Positions 1 to 4,939 of a DNA stretch of 9,886 nucleotides are shown piece after piece (the first letter of the stretch is position 1; each line of letters opens with the position of its first letter). The DNA comes from DASWVC01 sp036401335 (lineage in GTDB: Bacteria; Verrucomicrobiota; Verrucomicrobiia; Chthoniobacterales; JAFAMB01). Under the pieces are notes generated by a model. That model had not been told where the DNA came from, ran no database searches, and saw only the letters and a program-made list of their open reading frames with translations. The stretch spans positions 1 to 9,886 of the forward strand of contig DASWVC010000394.1 of NCBI GenBank assembly GCA_036401335.1. The letters are read 5' to 3'. A program made the translations under genes and the position numbers.

Positions 1-2
1 AA

Positions 3-149
3 CCCTTTCGCTGCCGCATGGACCGGCTCGCCGTCAAGTTGCTTAACTCGCAGAAACTCTCGGAAGCCAGTTTCGAGCAAAAGGAGGATGGCACTTGGCG
101 ATTGACCAGTGAGGGGTCCGTGCACGAAACGGAAAATAAAGCACGCTAA
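3..149 (+). CDS. 3' end of an unrecognised gene, entering from outside the window
   Basis: One frame is open from the left edge to a TAA at 147-149, about 48 residues. It encodes a hydrophilic tail including DRLAVKLLNSQKLSEASF and DGTWRLTSEG. I do not recognise the family. The last 12 or so codons lie inside repeat copy R1, which starts at 113. The natural C-terminus was therefore probably replaced when the repeat arrived, or the gene was cut there. It points toward the minus-strand GDCCVxC gene, whose stop lies 5 bp beyond. Coding status rests only on the open frame and a plausible amino-acid composition, so confidence is low. Confidence 0.35.
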   Translation, partial: PFRCRMDRLAVKLLNSQKLSEASFEQKEDGTWRLTSEGSVHETENKAR

Positions 150-152
150 GCG
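113..152 (+). repeat. Dispersed repeat copy R1 (GGGG + hairpin-type unit)
   Basis: GGGG at 113-116 is followed by a 9-nt arm (117-125), a 15-nt middle (126-140) and a 9-nt second arm (141-149). Counting by eye, it matches copy R4 (6357-6396) at 34 of 40 positions, including the run GCACGAAACGGA. Base pairing here is weaker than in R4; the best stem is CGTGC (119-123) with GCACG (141-145). It supplies the last codons of the upstream partial gene. The layout (a short G-rich guide plus a hairpin) recalls REP/RAYT or IS200-type ends, but no such transposase is present and the family is unassigned. Confidence 0.7.
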
Positions 153-153
153 G

Positions 154-366
154 TTAGGAACAGCGCCCGCGCTGCTGTTGGACCGGAGGACATTTCACCG
201 AGCCATACGAACAAAACACACAGCAATTGCCCGGTTTCGGGCGCAACAGCGCCTTGCAATTGGCGCATTCGGAGAAGAACTGGCAGGCATCGGTCAGCAT
301 GGTTTCACGCGGGGCAAAGCCGCAATGCGGGCAAGTCAACACCGATTCAAGGACGACGGTGCTCAT
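154..366 (-). CDS. GDCCVxC-type cysteine-rich small protein
   Basis: This 70-residue protein has ten cysteines: CPHC at 12-15, C28, CANC at 34-37, GNCCVFC at 46-52, C59 and C69. The layout CPHCG...ETM.TDACQFF..C..CK.LLRPKPG.CCVFCSYGSV.CPP matches, from memory, the family named GDCCVxC domain-containing (seleno)protein. Its members are small, often sit near metal- or thiol-stress genes, and have no settled function. Here the motif Asp is Asn (GNCCVFC) and all motif positions are ordinary Cys codons. The paired CxxC sites suggest zinc or thiol-redox chemistry, which is inference. The ATG at 366 begins the conserved region; no strong ribosome site is visible. The gene is bracketed by repeat copies R1 and R2, suggesting it may move or be retained as a unit. 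Family assignment is firm; function is not. Confidence 0.88.
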   Translation of the reverse strand: MSTVVLESVLTCPHCGFAPRETMLTDACQFFSECANCKALLRPKPGNCCVFCSYGSVKCPPVQQQRGRCS

Positions 367-383
367 GGAATAGCTTCAGGCTG

Positions 384-420
384 GGGGGCGACACACAAGA
401 CGGAAATTAAAGTACGTTAG
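384..420 (+). repeat. Dispersed repeat copy R2a, diverged
   Basis: It has the same 4+9+15+9 layout as R1 and R4: GGGG at 384-387, arm 388-396, middle 397-411 and arm GTACGTTAG at 412-420. About 25 of 37 positions match R4, with the best conservation in the acgga and GTACG blocks. It lies just upstream of the GDCCVxC start codon (minus strand), so it forms part of that gene's promoter region. Divergence makes this copy less certain than R1 and R4. Confidence 0.5.
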
Positions 421-861
421 GCTTCATTTTCCTCTCGTGCACGGACCCCTGAGGGGGCGGACTTAGGACGTCCAAAGCGGGGGTGAGCGGTAACAGAACG
501 CCAAACGTCGTGCCTCGACCCCTATCGGTTTCGTAGCGCAACGTGCCGCCTGCCGTTCGCGCGCCGTGCTTGCGCGCTGCCGGCCCAGCCACGCCTTCAG
601 TTGGTCGGCATCGCGCGCAAAGGCCTGCCAGTCGCCGGGATTGCGCCCCAACACAAACCGAAGCAACGTCACGTTGAGATTCAGCACGCTGGCCTGAAGA
701 TGATCCGCGGTCCGAAACGCCTCGATCTGAACGCCGCTGAAACGGCGCCGCAAGCCGTTGACCTGCCGCCAGGTCACGGCCGCGGCGCCGACGATTGTGG
801 CCGCCGGCGCTACGCCCATGAGCGCCATGACCAGGAGCCGCACGCGCAAGGACAGCTTCAT
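407..861 (-). pseudogene. Sensor histidine kinase remnant with the core deleted and a frameshift
   Basis: From the ATG at 861 the protein begins MKLSLRVRLLVMALMGVAP and has one hydrophobic segment (about residues 8-29). A helical sensor-like stretch follows, ending near DQLKAWLGRQRAS (about position 570). In a different frame, from about 550 down to 480, the sequence reads GGTLRYETDRGRGTTFGVLLPL. This is the final glycine-rich motif and last strand of a HATPase_c domain. Everything between (second membrane segment, HAMP, the phospho-accepting His region, and the N and G1 boxes) is missing. A large internal deletion with loss of frame is the simplest reading. The product cannot be a kinase. 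It diverges from the response-regulator remnant at 1027, as expected for a former cognate pair. The 3' end runs through repeat R2b. Confidence 0.75.
421..449 (-). repeat. Dispersed repeat copy R2b, inverted and partial
   Basis: Read on the minus strand from 449, this begins GGGGTCCGTGCACGA, identical to R1 over 15 bases. It continues with a recognisable GGAAAATGAAGC block in place of R1's GGAAAATAAAGC. It abuts R2a and is inverted relative to R1, so R1 and R2b bound a 337-bp interval (113-449) containing the GDCCVxC gene. It also supplies the last codons of the histidine-kinase remnant (GSVHE..., compare GSVHE at the end of the gene cut by R1). Confidence 0.6.
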
Positions 862-1026
862 GACTGGGGGTAGACAAAGGACCTGCGAGCGTCGTTCAGT
901 GATCGAGGGCAGCGTCCCCGGTCGGCCCGGGAGGCGGACGGCCGTTGGCGTGAAAGCACGTCGGGCGTCAGTCCCCGCGGTGGCGACGGACCGGGGCGCT
1001 GGTCATGGGCAGCCGTACTCACCCGC

Positions 1027-1451
1027 ATGAAAAACAAACTGTTACTCGTTGACGATGACGATGACGTGCTCGCCGCCTTGAGCGGGGCGTTTGTTTCCGA
1101 AGGCTACGAGGTGGCCGTCGCAAAGAACGGACGCGAAGCGATCGAACGGTTCCGGGAAGGCGGCGTCTACCTGGTTTTGCTGGAGCTCAACCTGCCGGTC
1201 AAAGGGGGATGGGAGGCTTTCGAGCGGCTCACCACGATGCACCCCCTGCTGCCGGTCGTGGTCGTCACCGCCCGGCCCGATCAATACCCGGTCGCCGCTG
1301 CGGCGGGCGTGGCGGCCTTGATGGAAAAACCCTCGACCTGCCGTTGCTGCTGCAAACAATCGCCCAGCTCTTGGCGGAGCCGGTCGAGCAGCGTCTGGCG
1401 CGGCTCAACGCCAAGCAACCGGTGACACGCTACCTGCGCACGGACCCCTGA
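1027..1451 (+). pseudogene. Single-domain response regulator, frameshifted, phospho-acceptor Asp replaced by Glu
   Basis: Residues 1-102 from the ATG at 1027 form a receiver domain. It has the acidic pocket (LLVDDDDDV), the conserved Thr (VVVVTA), and the Lys in MEKP at 1321-1332. The phospho-acceptor position reads VLLELNLP, with Glu53 where the family has Asp. After MEKP the original frame turns into a Cys/Ser/Arg-rich tail. The frame continuing from 1332 reads LDLPLLLQTIAQLLAEP and ends at the TGA at 1449-1451, which is the expected last helix. One base lost near 1330-1332, after a run of A and C, explains this; a sequencing error in that run is possible. Glu can mimic phospho-Asp in some receivers, so the protein may have been locked on or may simply be decaying. 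Its presumed partner kinase is the divergent remnant ending at 861. Confidence 0.8.
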
Positions 1452-1477
1452 CCCTGCTCCCGCGCGCACTTTCGCTT

Positions 1478-2134
1478 TCAACGCGACGCCCTTTTTGCTG
1501 CTGCCCACTCCGGGACGCTAAAAGCCAAGCGCCGCGCGGGAACGCCGGCGGCACGGAGCTTGTTGACGCCTTCAAAGGCGATCAGGCAGTGCGGGCCCCG
1601 GCAATAGACGTAAAGGGGGCGCTTCTTCGAAAGTCTTCTTAGCTCCGGCATCATGACTTCCAGCACGTCAGACGGCACGTTCCGGGCACCCGGCAGGTGC
1701 CCTTGCTCAAATTCAGAAGCCGGCCGCAAGTCGACCAAAACGACGTTCCCGCTTTCCAGTTCCCGCTCCAACCCGTGCGGATCCAAGGGGGAGAGCGCCT
1801 CATCGTTGCGAAAGGCGGCTTCCAATTCCCGGACTTCGGGCAGTAAATCGGCGCTTACCTCCCGCAAGCCCAGCCAGAACGTCGTCACGGCGGGCGCCGC
1901 CAGCCGGTAGTCGACGTGCTTGCCCCGCTTGTCATTCACGACCAGGCCCGACGTGCGCAGCACTTTAAGGTGGGCGCTGGCCGCGGCCATCGATTGGCCG
2001 GTAAGCCGGGCGAGTTCCTCGACGGATTTGGTCCCGTGGGTCAACAGGCTGATGAGGCGCAGCCGCTGCGGGCTGGCGATCGCCGTGCCGATGCGGGCAA
2101 ACTGCCGGAACAGGGCTTCTTTCTCGCTGGTCAT
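1478..2134 (-). CDS. ArsR/SmtB-family regulator fused to a rhodanese domain
   Basis: This 218-residue protein has an N-terminal winged helix (about residues 5-105) with recognition region ELARLTGQSMAAASAHLKVL and wing DKRGKHVDYRL. A rhodanese domain follows (about 118-215) with LVDLRPASEFEQGHLPGA and active loop YCRGPHC. Such fusions are known as sulfur- or thiol-responsive ArsR proteins, related in role to the persulfide sensors BigR, SqrR and YgaV. The DNA-binding half contains no cysteine, so the two-Cys sensor of SqrR/BigR is absent. The only cysteines are C178 and C183 in the rhodanese loop, which suggests the signal is read there (inference). I chose the ATG at 2134 because homology starts there. 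An ATG at 2188 would add 18 residues and overlap the palindrome. The gene diverges from the sulfur genes and probably controls them and itself. Confidence 0.9.
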   Translation of the reverse strand: MTSEKEALFRQFARIGTAIASPQRLRLISLLTHGTKSVEELARLTGQSMAAASAHLKVLRTSGLVVNDKRGKHVDYRLAAPAVTTFWLGLREVSADLLPEVRELEAAFRNDEALSPLDPHGLERELESGNVVLVDLRPASEFEQGHLPGARNVPSDVLEVMMPELRRLSKKRPLYVYCRGPHCLIAFEGVNKLRAAGVPARRLAFSVPEWAAAKRASR

Positions 2135-2186
2135 GGACAAACCTAGAGCTTGCAATGTCGACAAAAAGCCCGAAGAGGTCAACAAC

Positions 2187-2206
2187 ATTTAAACATTCTT
2201 TTAAAT
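2187..2206. promoter_or_regulatory. Perfect AT-rich palindrome, likely ArsR-rhodanese operator
   Basis: ATTTAAA at 2187-2193, six bases, then TTTAAAT at 2200-2206 form a perfect inverted repeat in otherwise GC-rich DNA. It lies between the divergent regulator (start 2134) and the DUF1264 gene (start 2247). Operators of BigR-type ArsR regulators are AT-rich palindromes of this kind. A weak -10-like TATAGA lies at 2210-2215 for the plus strand, so a bound repressor would cover the promoter. The palindrome is seen directly; the binding protein is inferred from position. Confidence 0.6.
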
Positions 2207-2246
2207 ATTTATAGATTTGCCGGTTTTAGGGTGCGAACGGTTCCCC

Positions 2247-3008
2247 ATGCAGGATTCACCTCGTTCCGTGCCTCCCGGTTGCGGCTGCTTGAAGCGCCGC
2301 AACGTCCTCTCCGGGTTGGCCCTCACCGTGGCCGCCGCGACGTTAAGCCCTCTGCGCAAGCTGTGGGCCGACCCGCCGCAGGAAGAAAAATCGGCCGCAA
2401 CCAAACTGATGGGCATGGGCTCCCACCTGCTGCAAGGCAAGCACCCCATCGACGCGATCGATGCGTACGTGTGCGGTCTGCACTTTTACAACGGCGAGCC
2501 AAGCCGGCAGGTCATCGCCCACCACTTCTGTTCGCACCGCAGCGAGGAGTTTCTGCAGTGCGTCATCTACGACACCAACGAGCCGGGCGCGCGGCTCATC
2601 GGGATTGAGTACATCGTCAGCGCGCGGCTGTTTGGCGGCTTGCCGGCGGAGGAAAAACGCTACTGGCACAGCCACCAGTTTGAAGTCAAATCGGGCCAAC
2701 TGACCGCTCCGGGCATCCCGCAGCCGGTCGAGCACGAGCTGATGAAGAAGCTGGTCAACACCTACGGCAAGACCTGGCACACCTGGCAGTACGACCGGCA
2801 CGCGGACCTGCCCTTGGGGGTGCCGCAGCTGATGATGGGCTTCACTCAAGAAGGCCAAGCGCAGGAGCCGTTGGTTAAAGAGGTCGAAAAGGAGGTCAAC
2901 TATTCCGTCGCGCAACGCATGAAGGACCGCCAAGACATTGTGGCCCCCCCGGTGCTCCCCGGCGCCAACGCTTGGGAACGGGGCAACATCTACCAGGTCA
3001 ACGCTTGA
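2247..3008 (+). CDS. DUF1264 (oil-body-associated-protein-like) protein with Tat-type leader
   Basis: This 253-residue protein has a twin-arginine leader: KRRNVLSG with the Arg pair at 17-18, hydrophobic LALTVAAATL, and probable cleavage after LWA at residue 41. It would therefore be exported folded. The mature part carries DUF1264/OBAP signatures: IDAYVCGLHFYNG, HHFCSH (92-97), QCVIYD, ARLIGIEYIVS, YWHSHQFEVKSG, NTYGKTWHTWQ and LPLGVPQLMM. The family is best known from plant OBAP1 on oil bodies; bacterial members have no established reaction. The conserved His and Cys residues could bind a metal or react with thiols (inference). I chose the ATG at 2247 over a TTG at 2217 because the leader starts there. 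It is first in the series divergent from the ArsR-rhodanese gene and immediately beside the palindrome. Family identity is strong and function unknown; 176 bp separate it from the next gene. Confidence 0.9.
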   Translation: MQDSPRSVPPGCGCLKRRNVLSGLALTVAAATLSPLRKLWADPPQEEKSAATKLMGMGSHLLQGKHPIDAIDAYVCGLHFYNGEPSRQVIAHHFCSHRSEEFLQCVIYDTNEPGARLIGIEYIVSARLFGGLPAEEKRYWHSHQFEVKSGQLTAPGIPQPVEHELMKKLVNTYGKTWHTWQYDRHADLPLGVPQLMMGFTQEGQAQEPLVKEVEKEVNYSVAQRMKDRQDIVAPPVLPGANAWERGNIYQVNA

Positions 3009-3184
3009 CGCCCTGCACCTCAGTTTTTTAGAAAAAGCAATAAATGACACCTGCCACTCCTTATCACCGGTGCAATTCAGGGGGGCTATTGCATCGTCGG
3101 CCGCTGCCACACGACCGGCCCAAGCCTAACGCAAAAACGCGGACGGCAACGGCGGGCCTCCCTTAGCATCAAAGGCACCAGGCC

Positions 3185-4144
3185 ATGGCCCTCATTTTCG
3201 AACGGATTCAAACCGCAGGCATCGCCGCGCTGTCCTACCTGATTGGCGATGACAAGGAACACACCGCCGCCGTGATTGATCCACGGCGCGATGTGGAAAT
3301 CTACCTGGAACTGGCGCGAAAAGCGAACGTCAGCATCACGCACATCTTTGAAACGCACATTCATGCCGACCTCGTCAGCGGCGCACGGGAGCTGGCGGCG
3401 CGCACCCAAACGGCCAAGGTCCATGCGAGCGTGGAAGGCGGCGCGGCCTATGCCTTTGAGGTGGAGCCGGTCAAGGAGGGCAACCGTTATGCGTTCGGGG
3501 AAATGGTGTTGATCGCGCGCCATACCCCGGGACACACGCCGGAACACATGAGCTACGTTGCGGCGGAACAGGCGCATCCCGATTCGCCGTGGGGCGTGTT
3601 TACCGGCGACTCGCTTTTCGTGAGTTCCGCCGGCCGGCCGGACTTGCTGGGCAAGGACGCGGACAAACTTGCTGCGCAGCTGTACGACACGTTCTTTAAC
3701 GTCTTCGGGAACCTGGAGGAAGGGGTCATCCTCTTCCCCGGGCACGGCCACGGCTCGCCCTGCGGTGCGGACATCGGCGACCGGCTCGAAAGCACGATCG
3801 GCTACGAAAAACGCTTCAACCCCTATTTCCAAAAGACGGACCGGAACGCGTTCGTGGACCTGGCGCTCTCCACCGCGCCGCCGGAGCCGACGTACTACCG
3901 GCGCATGAAGAAACTCGGCGGGTTGGCTGCTCGACCCGGAAAAGCCAATCCTGCTGGTGCTCGATCAGGATCAGGAACTCGAAAACGTCCTGCCGCTTTT
4001 CGTGCGCACCGGTTACACGCAGTTCGCCGGCTACCTGGTCGGCGGGATGACGGCATGGGACAACGCCGGTTTTCCGCTCCAAGACATTCCGCAGGTGACG
4101 GTGCACGACGTAAAGACCGGCTCCGACGGTTTGCAGGTGCTTGA
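3185..4144 (+). CDS. Persulfide dioxygenase-type metallo-beta-lactamase protein, first part of a broken rhodanese fusion
   Basis: Residues 1-243 form an ETHE1/CstB-like metallo-hydrolase domain. Metal ligands are visible: THIHAD (H58, H60, D62), H117 in GHTPEH, D142 in FTGDSLF, and H187 in FPGHGHGSPCG. Enzymes of this group oxidise glutathione, CoA or low-molecular-weight persulfide to sulfite with an Fe(II) site in the cytosol; fused rhodanese domains then handle sulfur. After PTYYRRMKK (ending about 3913) the reading frame becomes an Arg/Pro/Gly-rich tail out to 4144, unlike the family. The frame starting about 3918 reads AGWLLDPEKPILLV, the middle of the expected first rhodanese domain. 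About 40 residues plus frame are therefore missing at 3912-3920. The catalytic domain looks complete and could work with a scrambled tail. ATG 3185 fits the conserved N-terminus, preceded by AAAGG. Confidence 0.85.
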   Translation: MALIFERIQTAGIAALSYLIGDDKEHTAAVIDPRRDVEIYLELARKANVSITHIFETHIHADLVSGARELAARTQTAKVHASVEGGAAYAFEVEPVKEGNRYAFGEMVLIARHTPGHTPEHMSYVAAEQAHPDSPWGVFTGDSLFVSSAGRPDLLGKDADKLAAQLYDTFFNVFGNLEEGVILFPGHGHGSPCGADIGDRLESTIGYEKRFNPYFQKTDRNAFVDLALSTAPPEPTYYRRMKKLGGLAARPGKANPAGARSGSGTRKRPAAFRAHRLHAVRRLPGRRDDGMGQRRFSAPRHSAGDGARRKDRLRRFAGA

Positions 4145-4388
4145 CGTGCGCGCACCCAAGGAGTGGGAAAGCGGTCACATTCCGGGTGTCCGGCACGTTT
4201 TCCTGCCGGAGCTCCCCCGGATGTGCGACGGCCTGGATCGGTCAAAGCCGGTCCTCACGTATTGCGACAGCGGCTTCCGGGCGAGCATCGCCGCGAGCCT
4301 GTTGCAGCGCCACGGGTTCCAACAGGTGCGCAACCTGCCGGGCAGTTGGCAGGCGTGGAAGGCGGCACAACTCCCCGTTGAGAAATGA
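3957..4388 (+). CDS. Rhodanese part of the broken persulfide dioxygenase fusion
   Basis: This open frame would follow the metallo-hydrolase in the unbroken gene. Its first 45 residues (with upstream codons reading AGWLLDPEKPILLV) are the back half of an inactive rhodanese domain, ending GYLVGGMTAWDNAGFPL. A second, complete rhodanese domain follows, with VLDVRAPKEWESGHIPGV and active loop YCDSGFR (Cys103 from the GTG). It would accept or transfer sulfane sulfur. As a separate gene it could start only at the GTG at 3957 or a nearby non-ATG codon; no good ribosome site is visible. It overlaps the shifted frame of the upstream gene by 188 bp, so translational re-initiation is conceivable but unproven. 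An annotator might equally merge 3185-4388 as one pseudogene. About 185 bp without a recognisable gene follow. Confidence 0.75.
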   Translation: MLDQDQELENVLPLFVRTGYTQFAGYLVGGMTAWDNAGFPLQDIPQVTVHDVKTGSDGLQVLDVRAPKEWESGHIPGVRHVFLPELPRMCDGLDRSKPVLTYCDSGFRASIAASLLQRHGFQQVRNLPGSWQAWKAAQLPVEK

Positions 4389-4573
4389 CGACCTGTGCCG
4401 CTCGCCCAGCGCATTCCTCGGGCAGCGCTCCACCCCATTTTCGTGCTTTTCGTTGCGGGCGTGGCGACGCGCCCATCATCGCCTCCCCTTTCTTTTTCGG
4501 TTCGTCGCGGCCGGCGATCCACTTTTCGCCGCTCGACCGTAACCCGCCCAAACCCAACTAAAACGAACACCCC

Positions 4574-4930
4574 ATGAAAGACCGCATGCAACTCAATGAA
4601 CGGATCACCGTCGGTGCGCAACCGACGGCCGAGGACATTCGACGGCTCAAACGTGAAGGCTTCGCCTCCGTGGTGAACCTGCGCACGGAGGGCGAAGAAG
4701 ACCAGCCCCTCAGCCCGGAGGCGGAGGGTCGCGCGGTCGAAAGCGCGGGCCTGGCGTACCTGCACCTTCCCGTCTCGGCCGAAACCATGACTCCCGAGCG
4801 GGTGGACCAGTACCGAGCGCAGCTGCCGAAGCTGCCGGGCCCGGTCTTTGTCCACTGTTACAAGGGCAAACGCGCAGGGGCGTTTGAAGTGCCTTTTCTC
4901 CCCCTAAATTGCCCCAAAAACCAGAGATAG
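4574..4930 (+). CDS. DUF442 phosphatase-like protein, C-terminally truncated
   Basis: This 118-residue protein carries the DUF442 (beta-lactamase-hydrolase-like, dual-specificity-phosphatase fold) signatures: ITVGAQPTAEDI, FASVVNLRTEGE, YLHLPVSAE and the cysteine loop VHCYKGKRAGAF with Cys95 and Arg100. DUF442 domains are found beside or fused to persulfide dioxygenases and rhodaneses in sulfide-oxidation loci; their substrate is uncertain. After RAGAF the family normally continues with further helices. Here the sequence turns into EVPFLPLNCPKNQR and stops, and I see no continuation in the other frames. The last third therefore appears deleted or replaced at about 4887. The catalytic loop is intact but folding is doubtful. 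The stop at 4928-4930 lies within the ribosome site of the sulfite oxidase, 9 bp upstream, implying coupled translation. Confidence 0.82.
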   Translation: MKDRMQLNERITVGAQPTAEDIRRLKREGFASVVNLRTEGEEDQPLSPEAEGRAVESAGLAYLHLPVSAETMTPERVDQYRAQLPKLPGPVFVHCYKGKRAGAFEVPFLPLNCPKNQR

Positions 4931-4935
4931 GAAAG
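4929..4935 (+). promoter_or_regulatory. Ribosome binding site of the sulfite oxidase, overlapping the DUF442 stop
   Basis: AGGAAAG lies just before the ATG at 4940 and shares bases with the TAG at 4928-4930. It fixes the start of the sulfite oxidase and indicates one transcript for both genes. Confidence 0.6.
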
Positions 4936-4939
4936 ACCT

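Noticed and set aside
109..420. Plus-strand open frame opposite the GDCCVxC gene
   Set aside because: The GDCCVxC family match on the other strand is decisive, and this frame begins inside the repeat.
2343..3110. Minus-strand open frame opposite DUF1264
   Set aside because: It mirrors a strongly supported plus-strand gene and reads as low-complexity Val/Leu/Arg/Ala sequence.
3009..3184. Small inverted repeats (CACCGGTG, TGCAAT...ATTGCA, GGCCG...CGGCC) as a terminator or regulatory RNA
   Set aside because: Stems are 4-6 bp with long loops and no T run; nothing rises above what GC-rich DNA gives by chance.
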